Origin: an uncultured Pseudomonadota bacterium
Lineage (GTDB): Bacteria > Myxococcota_A > UBA796 > SXON01
Direction: 5' to 3'
DNA length: 39,708 bases
Assembly (NCBI GenBank): GCA_903959175.1
Contig: CAJBVW010000548.1
Span: forward strand, 1-39,708
Shown here: piece by piece, positions 23,075 to 33,145 of the stretch
How the letters are laid out: every line of letters starts with the position of its first letter
Position numbering within the stretch: position 1 is the first letter of the stretch
Notes under the pieces: generated by a model
Database searches by the model: none
What the model was told of the DNA's origin: nothing
What the model saw: only the letters and a program-made list of their open reading frames with translations
Made by a program: the position numbers and the translations under genes

Positions 23075-25185
23075 TCGTCCTCTACGGCCTCCTCACCACG
23101 CTCCTCGCGCCGCTGATCGCGCTCGCCGTGCTCGTGCACCCGCGGCTGCGCGGCCACGCCCGCGAGCGCCTCGGCTGGCCCTCGCTCGAGATCGAGCCCG
23201 GCGCGGTCTGGATCCACGCGGCCTCCCTCGGCGAGGGGCGCGCGGCCGCGGCCCTCGTCGCCGCGCTGCGCCCGCACGCCGGCGGCGCGCCGATCCTGCG
23301 CACCTGCACCAGCGACCACGCCCGCGACCAGCGCGTCGGCGCCGATCAGACCTGCTTCCTCCCGGTGGACGTGCCCCTCGTCGTCGGGGCGTGGCTCGAT
23401 CGGGTACGCCCCCGCTGCCTCCTCCTCATCGAGGCCGAGCTCTGGCCCGCGCTCCTCGCCGGCTGCCGTCGCCGCGGCATCCCGGTCGTGGTGGTTGGCG
23501 CCCGCGTGGGCCCCGGAATGCGACGCCTCCAGGCCATCCCGGGCCTCTTCGGCGCGCTCACCCGCGGCGTGACGTGGCTCCCGGCCGACGCCGCCGCCGC
23601 CGCGCTCCTCGGCGGCACGCCCCTCGGCGAGCTCAAGCGCGAAGCGCCCGCGCCCGCCCCGGTCCTCACCTGGACCCGGCCGACGATCGTGGCGGGATGT
23701 ACCTGGGAAGGCGAGGAGCTCGCGCTGCTCGACGCGATGCTCGCGCTCGAGCCCCAGCCGCTCCTGGTGCTCGCCCCGCGCGATCCCCAGCGCTTCCCGG
23801 CCGTCGCCGCCCTGCTGGACGCGCGCAGCGAGCGCTGGGCACGGCGCTCGGCCCTCGGCGGCGCCGTGCCCCCGGACATCGACGTCGTGCTGCTCGACAC
23901 CCTCGGCGAGCTCCCGGGGCTCTACGCCGGCGCCACCGCCGCGTTCGTGGGCGGCACCTACGAGGCGCGCACGGGCGGTCACAGCCCCGCCGAGGCGCAG
24001 GCCGCCGGGTGCCCCATCGTGCACGGCCCCTTCACGGAGGGCCACGCCGCCGCCTGGGCGGACGTGGAGAGCTTCCCCGCGCTCTCCCCGGACGACCTCC
24101 CGATGGCCTTCGTGGACGCCTTCGCCGCCCGCCCGAACGTGACACCGCTACCGACGCGCGGGGTGGCGGAACGCGCCGTCGCCGTGCTCGCGCCGCTGCT
24201 CGCGGGGCCCATCCCGCCCGAGCGCCCCCTGCGCCCGTGGCTCTACCCGCTCGTGCCCGTCTGGATGCTCGGCGTGGCGCTCCGCCCCGGCGGCGCGCGC
24301 AAGGCCCCGGTCCCCGTCGTCTCCGTCGGCGCGCTCACCGCCGGCGGCACGGGCAAGACCCCCGTCGCGCGCTGGCTCGCCCAGCACCTCGCTGACCTCG
24401 ATCCCGTCGTCGTCTCCCGCGGGTACGGCCGTCGTAAGGGAGACGACGTGCGGCTGCACGGCGAGGCCGTCGACCTCGGGGACGAGCTCGTGATGCTCGC
24501 CCGCGGCGGCCTCCGCGTCGCCTCCGCCCCGGACCGCCTCGCCGGGGTGCGCGCGGCGGTGGAGCACGGCGCGCGGCTCGCCATCCTCGACGATGCCCTT
24601 CAGTACCGCGCCATCGCGCGGGACCTCGAGGTCGTCGTCGTCGACGCGCGGTGGCCCCACGGCGGCGGCCCGATCCCCGTCGGGACGGCGCGGGTGCCGC
24701 GCTCCTGGCTCGCGAAGGCCGACGTCGTCTGGGTCAACCACGGGCCGTTGCCGCCGCCGCTCGCCCGCCACGTCCGCCCCGGCGCCGTCGTCGTCCAGGC
24801 GCGCTACCGCCCAGTCGGCTGGCTCCACCTCGGCAAGCGCGTCCCGCTCGACGCGCTCCCGCACCTCCCGGCCGCGGCCTTCGCGGGCGTCGCGCGCCCC
24901 GAGGGCTTCTTCCAGGCCGTGCGCGGCCTCGGCGTCGCGCTCGACCGGACGTGGAGCTTCCCGGACCACCACCCCTACGCCTGGGCGGACCTCCAGAACA
25001 TCGAGGCGTGGATGGACGACCACGTCGTCCTCACGACCGAGAAGGACGCCGCGCGCCTGCCGCCGACCTCCGGGGTCTACGCCCTGCTCGTGGACGTCGA
25101 GATCGTGGAGGGGCGGGACGCCCTGGTGGCCCGCCTCGCCCAGCTCGCGGAGCGGGTGCGCCCCGCGGCGCCCGCGAGCGCCTGA
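23071..25185 (+). CDS. waaA-lpxK: Fused Kdo transferase (WaaA) and lipid A 4'-kinase (LpxK)
   Basis: A 704-residue bifunctional enzyme. Residues 1-385 are WaaA/KdtA: an N-terminal membrane helix, HAASLGEG (catalytic Glu55), FLPVD, EAELWP, and GGTYEARTGGHSPAEAQ with PIVHGP. It adds Kdo to lipid IVA. Residues about 386-704 are LpxK: a hydrophobic lead, VSVGALTAGGTGKTP (Walker A, about 418-431), VSRGYGRR, LDDALQY, FPDHHPYAW and VLTTEKDAARL. It phosphorylates the 4' position of the disaccharide precursor. Both halves look complete, and no stop or frameshift separates them. The GTG at 23071 overlaps the ATL stop; GTG 23059 is an alternative. In E. coli LpxK acts before WaaA, so the fusion joins consecutive steps at the inner membrane. 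A lipid A acyltransferase follows. Confidence 0.93.
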   Translation: MIVLYGLLTTLLAPLIALAVLVHPRLRGHARERLGWPSLEIEPGAVWIHAASLGEGRAAAALVAALRPHAGGAPILRTCTSDHARDQRVGADQTCFLPVDVPLVVGAWLDRVRPRCLLLIEAELWPALLAGCRRRGIPVVVVGARVGPGMRRLQAIPGLFGALTRGVTWLPADAAAAALLGGTPLGELKREAPAPAPVLTWTRPTIVAGCTWEGEELALLDAMLALEPQPLLVLAPRDPQRFPAVAALLDARSERWARRSALGGAVPPDIDVVLLDTLGELPGLYAGATAAFVGGTYEARTGGHSPAEAQAAGCPIVHGPFTEGHAAAWADVESFPALSPDDLPMAFVDAFAARPNVTPLPTRGVAERAVAVLAPLLAGPIPPERPLRPWLYPLVPVWMLGVALRPGGARKAPVPVVSVGALTAGGTGKTPVARWLAQHLADLDPVVVSRGYGRRKGDDVRLHGEAVDLGDELVMLARGGLRVASAPDRLAGVRAAVEHGARLAILDDALQYRAIARDLEVVVVDARWPHGGGPIPVGTARVPRSWLAKADVVWVNHGPLPPPLARHVRPGAVVVQARYRPVGWLHLGKRVPLDALPHLPAAAFAGVARPEGFFQAVRGLGVALDRTWSFPDHHPYAWADLQNIEAWMDDHVVLTTEKDAARLPPTSGVYALLVDVEIVEGRDALVARLAQLAERVRPAAPASA

Positions 25186-25976
25186 TGGACCCCCGCGATG
25201 CGCTCGTCGCCGTGCTCGCCCGTCTGCCGCTGCGCCTCGCCGACGTCCTCGCCTGGGGCCTCGCGTGGCTCTGGTGGTGGGTCCTCCCCATCCGTCGCCG
25301 CGAGGCCGTGGACGCCGTGCGCGCCGCGCTCCCCGACGCGCGCCCCCGCGCCGTGCTCGTCCGCATGCTGCACGACCTCGCCCTCGGCTACGTCGAGCTC
25401 CTCCAGTTCGACCGCCTCGTCGTCACCGTCGAGGGCGCCGACGCCGTGCCCCCCGGCTCGCTCGTCCTCGCCGGCCACGGCGGGAGCTGGGACGTCGCGC
25501 TGCTCGCCTGGGCGGACGCCTTCCCGCTCGCCATCTTCCTCCGCACGCCGACCAACGCGTGGGCCCGCCGCTTCCTCGACGCGCACCGGCGCCGCCACGA
25601 CCTCGTCGCGCTCGAGACCGGCGCCACGATGGACGACGCCTACGCCGCGCTCGACGCCGGCCGCTCCGTGCTCTTCATCCAGGATCAACGCCACGCGAAG
25701 GGCATCGCGAGCCCGTTCTTCGGGCGCTCGGCGCGCACCTCCGCCGGCATCGCGGCCGCGCACCTCAAGACGGGGCGGCCGATCTACGCCGCGTGGCAGC
25801 GCCGCGTGGGCGTTGGCCGGCATCACCTCTCCATCGCGCCCCTGCCGCTCCCGCCCCTCACCGGCGACCACACGGCCGACATCCAGGCCCTCACCGACGC
25901 GACGAACGCCTGGTACGAGGGCCAGATCCGTGCCTACCCCCAGGGCTGGCTCTGGCTTCATCGCCGCTGGCGGTAG
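25185..25976 (+). CDS. Lipid A acyltransferase (LpxL/HtrB family)
   Basis: A 263-residue protein with an N-terminal hydrophobic helix (DVLAWGLAWLWWWVLP). It has the catalytic H(x4)D motif GHGGSWD (His98, Asp103), the substrate region FIQDQRHAKG followed by PFFGRSARTSAG, and GRPIYAAWQRR. The family adds secondary acyl chains to Kdo2-lipid IVA on the inner membrane. It is shorter than E. coli LpxL (about 306 residues). The ATG shares one base with the stop of waaA-lpxK (TGATG), giving tight coupling with the enzyme that makes its substrate. LpxL or LpxM specificity cannot be told apart here. Confidence 0.88.
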   Translation: MDPRDALVAVLARLPLRLADVLAWGLAWLWWWVLPIRRREAVDAVRAALPDARPRAVLVRMLHDLALGYVELLQFDRLVVTVEGADAVPPGSLVLAGHGGSWDVALLAWADAFPLAIFLRTPTNAWARRFLDAHRRRHDLVALETGATMDDAYAALDAGRSVLFIQDQRHAKGIASPFFGRSARTSAGIAAAHLKTGRPIYAAWQRRVGVGRHHLSIAPLPLPPLTGDHTADIQALTDATNAWYEGQIRAYPQGWLWLHRRWR

Positions 25977-26021
25977 CGCCCGGGCGCGGGACCGGTGTCC
26001 ATCCCCGCGGAGACTCGAACC

Positions 26022-26549
26022 ATGCTCCTCCTCCTCGCCTCGCTCACCGTCCTCCCGGCGCACGCCGACAGCATCACGCTCGACACGGGCGCCACGATCG
26101 AGGGCGACCTCGCCCGGTACGAGCTCGGCGGCGACTGCCAGCTCTCGGTGACGGAGGGCGAGCTCTCGGGGGTGATCCTCATCGTGCCGTGCCACCGCGT
26201 GCAGAGCTTCATGCGGACGGCCGTGCGCACGCCCGTGCCGATCGGCCTCGAGGAGGAGGCGCTCCAGGTCTCGTCGGCCGGGAGCGACGCGGCCCCGGCC
26301 GTGGTCGACGTGCTGGCCGTGGTCGACGCCCCCGCCGCGTCCGAGCCCGTCGGCGCCGCCGTCGCGGCCGAGGCCTCCCCGAGCGAGGACGACCTCTTCT
26401 ACGACGATGCTCCCACCGCGAGCGCCCCACCCAGCCGCTCCGCTCCCGCGATGGCGCCGACGGCCCCCAACGCCCCCACCGGCCCGCGCATGGCGCCGCG
26501 CATGGACGAGCCCGCCTCGTCCACCGAGCGCCGCTCCGTCAGCTTCTGA
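26022..26549 (+). CDS. Small secreted protein with Pro/Ala-rich tail, unknown function
   Basis: A 175-residue protein with a clean signal peptide (MLLLLASLTVLPAHA, cleavage before DSI). The compact N-terminal part (16-66) reads as a small beta domain (SITLDTGATIEGDLARYELG) with one Cys pair (Cys39, Cys57), similar in feel to SH3-like domains seen in myxobacterial secreted proteins. Residues 80-175 are disordered and rich in Ala, Pro and Ser. I chose the ATG at 26022; a GTG at 25995 in frame would bury the signal. GGAG about ten bases upstream can act as the ribosome site. It sits between the acyltransferase and DUF3108 genes, so an envelope role is likely but unproven. Confidence 0.68.
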   Translation: MLLLLASLTVLPAHADSITLDTGATIEGDLARYELGGDCQLSVTEGELSGVILIVPCHRVQSFMRTAVRTPVPIGLEEEALQVSSAGSDAAPAVVDVLAVVDAPAASEPVGAAVAAEASPSEDDLFYDDAPTASAPPSRSAPAMAPTAPNAPTGPRMAPRMDEPASSTERRSVSF

Positions 26550-26616
26550 CCACGAGCTGTCGTCGTTGCGGAGGGGGTGGCGCGGCGCCGACGGGTCCGC
26601 GCTACGCTCGATCGTG

Positions 26617-27306
26617 ATGTTCGCGCTCCTCGTCTCCGCCGCCCTCGCCGCGCCGATCGTCCACGGCGAGCGGCTGGAGTGGGCCGTCTCCTGGATGGGG
26701 ATCGACGCCGGGAGCGCGTGGTCGACCACCTCCGAGTCCGGCCCCGCCTGGATCTTCGAGGCGGGCGCCCGCAGCGCGGGGTGGCTCGTCTCGCTCTACC
26801 CGATCGACGACCTCCTCCGCTCCGAGTGGACCGCCGGCCTCGGGTCCGCCCGCTACTTCACGCGGTTCCGCGAGGGCCGCTTCCAGCAGGACCAGGACAA
26901 CCGCTTCGGCGCGGACGCCGTCGTCGTGTCGCGCACCCAGCTCCGGGACGAGGTCTGGCAGCCCTCGGAGAGCCGCTACGCCGCCGCCCCCGGCGTGGAG
27001 GACCCCGTCTCCGCGTTCTACCGGATCCGCGAGGAGGCCGGCCCCGTCGGCGAGCGCACCCGGTGGACCGTCTGGACCGGCAAGAACGCCATCCCGATGA
27101 TCGTCCACACCGCCGCCGCCGAGGCCTACGCCGGCCAGGCCGCCCTCCGCGTCGAGGTGCTCGCCGACCACGACACCGACGACGTCGAGCCGAAGCTGAC
27201 CGTCTGGCTCACGGACGACGCCGCGCGCGTGCCCCTCGCGGCCGTGCTCCACACGCGGGCCGGCGCGGTGAAGGCGACGCTCGTGGAGCGGACGGTGGGC
27301 GGGTAG
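26617..27306 (+). CDS. DUF3108 exported protein
   Basis: A 229-residue protein with signal peptide MFALLVSAALAAP. The mature part matches the DUF3108 family pattern: GERLEWAVSWMGIDAGSAW, YPIDDLLRSEW, RYFTRFREGRF, DPVSAFYRIRE and LTVWLTDDAARVPLAA. DUF3108 proteins are predicted beta-barrel-like lipid or outer-membrane associated proteins of unknown function, often near envelope genes. TACGCT (26603-26608) is a likely -10, eight bases before the ATG and five before an in-frame GTG at 26614. The stop TAG shares its G with the GTG of the glycosyltransferase gene, so the two are coupled. Confidence 0.85.
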   Translation: MFALLVSAALAAPIVHGERLEWAVSWMGIDAGSAWSTTSESGPAWIFEAGARSAGWLVSLYPIDDLLRSEWTAGLGSARYFTRFREGRFQQDQDNRFGADAVVVSRTQLRDEVWQPSESRYAAAPGVEDPVSAFYRIREEAGPVGERTRWTVWTGKNAIPMIVHTAAAEAYAGQAALRVEVLADHDTDDVEPKLTVWLTDDAARVPLAAVLHTRAGAVKATLVERTVGG

Positions 27307-28259
27307 TGCGCGTCCTCCACGTGGACACCGCCACCGAGCTCCGGGGCGGCCAGCGTCAGCTCGCGTACCTGTTGGCCGATCGCCCGGACGACGGCTGGGC
27401 CGGTGTTCCCGACGCGCCGCTCGCCGCGCTCGTGGGCCCGCCCGCCGTGGCGCTCCGCCCCGGGCCCGACCTCCGGAACCTCCTCCCGTTGCGCGCCGGC
27501 GCCCGCGCCTACGACCTGGTCGCCGCGCACACCCCGCACGCCCACGGCCTCGCGCTCGCCGCCGGCCGCCCGCTCGTCGTGCACCGCCGCGTCGACTTCC
27601 CGCCGCGCCACCCTTGGAAGTACCGCTCGGCCGCCGCCGTGGTGGCCGTGAGTGAGGCGGTCGCCCGCGTGCTCCGCGCGGCCGGCGTGGATCGTGTCGA
27701 GGTCGTCCACGACGGCGTCGCCGTGCCGATCCTGGAGGCGCCGCTCCCGGGCGCGCTGGACCTGCCCCGCCCGCTCTGGGGGGCCGCCGGGGCGCTCGTG
27801 GCCCACACGGGCCACGCCCACCTCGTCGACGCGATGGCGCAGGCGCCCGGCACGCTGCTGATCGCGGGGGACGGCCCCCTCCGCGCGGCGTTGGAAGCGC
27901 GGGCCGCGGCGCTCGGCGCACGCGTCGTCTTCCTCGGCGCGCTCCCGGCCCTCGGCGGCTTCTTCGCCACGATCGACGCCTTCGTGCACCCGTCCGTCGA
28001 GGAGGGCCTCGGTCAGGTCGTCCTCGAGGCGATGGGCGCCGGGTGCCGCGTCGTCGCGACAACGGCCGGCGGGCTGCCGGAGATCGTTGGCAGCGCGGGA
28101 CTGCTCGTACCGCCGGGAGACGCGCGCGCGCTCGCGACGGCCATGGGCGCGGTCCTGGCCCGGCCGAGGGGGGAGGGGATCGCGGTCGCGGCGCGCTTCT
28201 CGGTGGCGCGCATGGTGGCGGAGACGGGGGCGATCTACGGGATGGTCGGGGCGCGCTGA
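27306..28259 (+). CDS. Family 4 glycosyltransferase, probable LPS or glycan assembly
   Basis: A 317-residue GT-B glycosyltransferase. The N-terminal part (VLHVDTATELRGGQRQLAYL) binds the acceptor, followed by VVAVSEAVARVLRAAG. The C-terminal donor-binding part has LIAGDGPLRAALE, VFLGALPALGGFF and the family signature HPSVEEGLGQVVLEAMGAG (Glu-x7-Glu type), then VATTAGGLPEIVG. It is short for the family: the interdomain linker region is reduced and the usual GRLxxxKG motif is not seen clearly (a gap around residues 150-180). Donor and acceptor are unknown; the lipid A context suggests LPS core. The gene ends one base before the convergent cyclophilin gene. Confidence 0.85.
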   Translation: MRVLHVDTATELRGGQRQLAYLLADRPDDGWAGVPDAPLAALVGPPAVALRPGPDLRNLLPLRAGARAYDLVAAHTPHAHGLALAAGRPLVVHRRVDFPPRHPWKYRSAAAVVAVSEAVARVLRAAGVDRVEVVHDGVAVPILEAPLPGALDLPRPLWGAAGALVAHTGHAHLVDAMAQAPGTLLIAGDGPLRAALEARAAALGARVVFLGALPALGGFFATIDAFVHPSVEEGLGQVVLEAMGAGCRVVATTAGGLPEIVGSAGLLVPPGDARALATAMGAVLARPRGEGIAVAARFSVARMVAETGAIYGMVGAR

Positions 28260-28260
28260 C

Positions 28261-30255
28261 CTACGGCACCCGCTCGATCTCGATCCGCTCGATCGTGTCC
28301 CCTACCTGGATCGCCGAGGCGCTGCGCATCCCGTAGGTGACGTGTCCGAAGGCGGTGTAGGTGCCGTCGAGGTGCGGCTGGGGCGAGAGCGTGATGAACC
28401 ACTGGCTGCCGCCCGTGTCGGGGCCCGAGAGCGCCATGCCCATCACGCCCGTCGTGTACGGCAGGGTGTTGATCTCGTCGGGGATCTCGTAGCCGGGCCC
28501 GCCCCAGCCGTCCCCGCGGGGGTCGCCGGTCTGGATGACGAAGTCGGCCACGACGCGGTGGAAGCGCAGGCCGTCGTAGTACCCGTCCTCCGCGAGGCGC
28601 GCGAAGTTCCACACGGTGTAGGGCGCGGCCTCCGGCGAGAGCGCGACGCGGATCTCGCCTTCGCTCGTGAAGATCCGCGCGGAGCGGATGCGGCGGGCGT
28701 CTTCGAGCAGCGGGAGGCGGCGCGCGGGGTGGCGGTCGCGGGGCGGGGCCACCTGGAGGAGCGCGGCGAGTCGGTCGGCGTCGGCGGCGATGGCGGGGTC
28801 CCGCAGCCAGGGCCGGATCGCGGCGGCGGCGGCGGGGCCCGGCCGGGGGAGGCGGCCGGTGTTGTAGACGGCTACGAGCGCCTTGACGCCCGCGATGGCC
28901 TGCTCCGCGGAGAGGCCGTTGCGCCGGAGGTACGCCAGGAGCGGCGCCTCGGAGGCGGGGTCGGGGTTCTCGCCGAGGGCCTGCGCGGCGGCCTGCGCGA
29001 TCACGGCGTCCCCGCCCTGGAGGAGCTCGATCAGCTCGGCCGGGCGCGGCTTCCCGTCGAGGAGCACCCCGGCCGCGGCGCTCCGGAGCGCGGGTTCGGT
29101 GGCCTTGAGCGCGAAGAAGAGGAGGCGGTTCCTATCCTTGAGCGACTCGACCGCGGCGATGCGCACGATCATCGGCTCGCTCGGGTCGGTCCACTTCGCG
29201 GCGGCCTCGGGCAGCGCGTCCTTCGCGGCGAGGGCGCGGAGTGCGGCGGCGCGCTCCTCGGCGACGGGCGAGGCGAAGCCGCGCGCGAGGAGGCTCTTCG
29301 CGTCCACGCCAGGGGCGGCGCCGACGGCGGTGATGGCCTCGATGCGGACGGAGAGATCGGGGTCCTCGAGGAGCCGCGCGAGCACGGGAGTGAGGCCCGG
29401 CGCGGCGTGTTTGGCGGCGCCGCGGGCCGCGGCGATGCGCACGGCGTTGTCGGGGTCGCGGGCGCCGAGGGTGATGCCGTCCAGCCGCGCCGCCTCGGTC
29501 GCGACGCCGAGCCACGCGCGGAGCGCCCAGGCGCGCACGAGGTGGTCGCCGTCCTCGAGCGCCAACGTGCGCATGCGCATCGCGTTGTCCGCGGAGGCGG
29601 CGGTGAGGCCCATGCGCGCGAGGGCCCAGGCGGCACGGCGGCGCGTGTCCCCGACGGGGAAGGGGGTCGCGTCGAGCAGCGCGGCGACGACGCGATCGGA
29701 GGTGGCGCCGGCCACCTTGCGCATCGCGAGGCGGCCGAGGCCGTCCGCGGCGTCCACCGCGACGGGCCCCGTGAGCGCCGGGAGCAGCATCTCGACGGCC
29801 TCCGGGCCGCCCTGCTTGCCGATGCCGACGGCGATGCGGGCCTGCACGCGCGGATCCGTCTCGACGCTCCAGCGCCGCCCGAGCGGGACGTTCCCGCCGG
29901 GGGTCTGGCCGAGGGCGAAGGCGGCGTTCTCGCGCACGCCCCGCGCCGGATCGTCGAGCAACGTGGCGAGGGGGATGAGCGCGTCGGGGTCGCGCAGGCG
30001 GCCGAGTGCGTCAGCTACGTGGGCGCGCACGTTCGGGTCGATGTGGGCCACCCACAAGGAGAACGTGCTCGGCGGGAGGCGCAGGAGCTCCATCTGCCAC
30101 ATGGCTTGCGCCACGTCCGCCGGGATGCCGTCGATGCGCGCGGCGGGCCCCGCCGTCGCGTCGAGGGTGCCGCTCACCGGCCCCGGGGGCGCCGCCGCCG
30201 CGGCCGGCACGAACGCGAGATCGGCCAGGGCCAAGGCGATGAGGAAGGCGGACAT
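28261..30255 (-). CDS. HEAT-repeat protein with C-terminal cyclophilin domain
   Basis: A 664-residue exported protein. Signal peptide 1-22 (MSAFLIALALADLAFVPAAAAA). Residues about 45-500 form an array of HEAT/PBS-lyase-type helical repeats (VRAHVADALGRLRDPDALIP, VRENAAFALGQ and many relatives, roughly 30 residues each). Residues about 525-664 are a cyclophilin: RFHRVVADFVIQTGDP, NTLPYTTGVMGMALSGPD, GGSQWFITLSPQPHLDGTYTAFG. In place of the usual Phe the motif reads SQWFIT. Cyclophilins isomerise prolyl bonds; the repeat array probably binds client proteins. The ATG at 30255 starts the signal. It is the third isomerase here and is divergent from ftsH. Confidence 0.9.
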   Translation of the reverse strand: MSAFLIALALADLAFVPAAAAAPPGPVSGTLDATAGPAARIDGIPADVAQAMWQMELLRLPPSTFSLWVAHIDPNVRAHVADALGRLRDPDALIPLATLLDDPARGVRENAAFALGQTPGGNVPLGRRWSVETDPRVQARIAVGIGKQGGPEAVEMLLPALTGPVAVDAADGLGRLAMRKVAGATSDRVVAALLDATPFPVGDTRRRAAWALARMGLTAASADNAMRMRTLALEDGDHLVRAWALRAWLGVATEAARLDGITLGARDPDNAVRIAAARGAAKHAAPGLTPVLARLLEDPDLSVRIEAITAVGAAPGVDAKSLLARGFASPVAEERAAALRALAAKDALPEAAAKWTDPSEPMIVRIAAVESLKDRNRLLFFALKATEPALRSAAAGVLLDGKPRPAELIELLQGGDAVIAQAAAQALGENPDPASEAPLLAYLRRNGLSAEQAIAGVKALVAVYNTGRLPRPGPAAAAAIRPWLRDPAIAADADRLAALLQVAPPRDRHPARRLPLLEDARRIRSARIFTSEGEIRVALSPEAAPYTVWNFARLAEDGYYDGLRFHRVVADFVIQTGDPRGDGWGGPGYEIPDEINTLPYTTGVMGMALSGPDTGGSQWFITLSPQPHLDGTYTAFGHVTYGMRSASAIQVGDTIERIEIERVP

Positions 30256-30394
30256 CCCGCAGCGTCACCCGGCGAGGCCTTCGTCCGCAAGGGCGGATGT
30301 ACGAACGCTCACCGACCGCGGGCCGCGACGCACGGCGTTCACCGGCCTGGGAATACCCGATCCTCGCGGGGTGCTCCTTCCGCTCGATGCCCGC

Positions 30395-30415
30395 CCACGA
30401 ACTCGTGGTTTGACG
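30395..30415 (+). promoter_or_regulatory. CCACGA palindrome beside a TTGACG -35-like box, ahead of ftsH
   Basis: CCACGA and TCGTGG (30395-30400, 30403-30408) form an inverted repeat with a two-base spacer, two bases before TTGACG (30410-30415). A good -10 at 17 bases is missing; GCTACC at 19 bases is the best match. The 228-bp divergent gap (30256-30483) contains no gene or tRNA. Operator function is inference. Confidence 0.3.
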
Positions 30416-30483
30416 TCGGGTGGATTCAACGCGCGCTACCGGGTAGGTAAGCGCAGTCTGAAGAGGCGGGGGCTCGTAAGCGA

Positions 30484-32307
<1,824 letters not shown>

Positions 32308-32319
32308 CTGGGACGGTGT

Positions 32320-32339
32320 CCCCGCGGTCCGCCGCGGGG
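32320..32339. terminator. GC hairpin with TCCG loop after ftsH
   Basis: Perfect 8-bp stem (32320-32327 with 32332-32339) closed by a TCCG loop, 13 bases after the ftsH stop. The loop and closing base pair are the same as in the hairpin at 25-48. No T tract. It may attenuate read-through into folP or protect the ftsH mRNA end. Confidence 0.4.
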
Positions 32340-32365
32340 GCCGGCTCGCCCATGAGGTCTCCGAG

Positions 32366-33145
32366 ATGAAGATCATGGGCATCCTCAACGTGACGCCCGA
32401 CTCGTTCTCCGACGGCGGCCGTCACGACGACGTGGCCGCCGCCGTCGCGTTCGGCCGCGCCCTGTTCGCCGAGGGCGCCCACCTCGTCGACGTGGGCGGC
32501 GAGTCGACCCGCCCCGGCGCCGCCGCCGTGAGCGTGGACGAGGAGTGCGCCCGGGTCGTCCCCGTCGTGCGCGCCCTCGCGCCCCACGGCCCGGTCAGCG
32601 TCGACACCCGACGCGCCGCAGTCGCGCGGGCGGCGTTGGACGCAGGCGCCACGCTGATCAACGACGTGAGCGGCGGCGCCGATCCCGACATGCTCCCGCT
32701 CGTCGCGCGGGCCGGATGTGCGATCGTCCTCATGCACATGCGCGGAGAGCCCGACACCATGCAGCGCCTCGCCGTCTACGACGACGTGTGTGCCGAGGTC
32801 TGGGCCGCCCTGGACGAGCGCGCCGTCGCCGCCCGCGCCGCCGGCATCCCGGAGGGCAACATCATCCTCGACCCCGGCATCGGCTTCGCCAAGACCGCCG
32901 CGCACAACCTCGCGCTCCTCCGCGACCTCCCGCGGCGCACCAGCCGCAGCGTCCTCGTCGGCGCCTCCCGCAAGGCCTTCATCGGCGCCCTCACCGGGCA
33001 GGCCCGCGCCGCCGAGCGCCTCGAGGGCTCGCTCGCCGTCGCCCTCCACGCCCAGGACGCCGGCGCTGCCTACGTCCGCGTCCACGACGTCGCCGCGACC
33101 GTCCGCGCGCTCGCCGTGTGGACCGCCATCCGGCCGGCGCCATGA
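32366..33145 (+). CDS. folP: Dihydropteroate synthase
   Basis: A 259-residue TIM-barrel enzyme of folate synthesis that joins p-aminobenzoate to dihydropterin pyrophosphate; it is the sulfonamide target. Motifs in order: MGILNVTPDSFSDGG, VDVGGESTRPGA, SVDTRRAAVA, INDVSGG, ILDPGIGFAKT and LVGASRKAFIGAL. Length is typical. The ATG at 32366 follows a good Shine-Dalgarno (GAGG, 32354-32357, eight-base spacing). Its stop overlaps the start of cdaA (ATGA). The ftsH-folP-cdaA order is common in deltaproteobacterial lineages. Confidence 0.96.
   Translation: MKIMGILNVTPDSFSDGGRHDDVAAAVAFGRALFAEGAHLVDVGGESTRPGAAAVSVDEECARVVPVVRALAPHGPVSVDTRRAAVARAALDAGATLINDVSGGADPDMLPLVARAGCAIVLMHMRGEPDTMQRLAVYDDVCAEVWAALDERAVAARAAGIPEGNIILDPGIGFAKTAAHNLALLRDLPRRTSRSVLVGASRKAFIGALTGQARAAERLEGSLAVALHAQDAGAAYVRVHDVAATVRALAVWTAIRPAP

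Noticed and set aside
30256-30483. Possible tRNA or small RNA in the divergent gap
   Set aside because: No cloverleaf with a TTCGA-type T loop can be drawn; only short palindromes and promoter-like boxes are visible.
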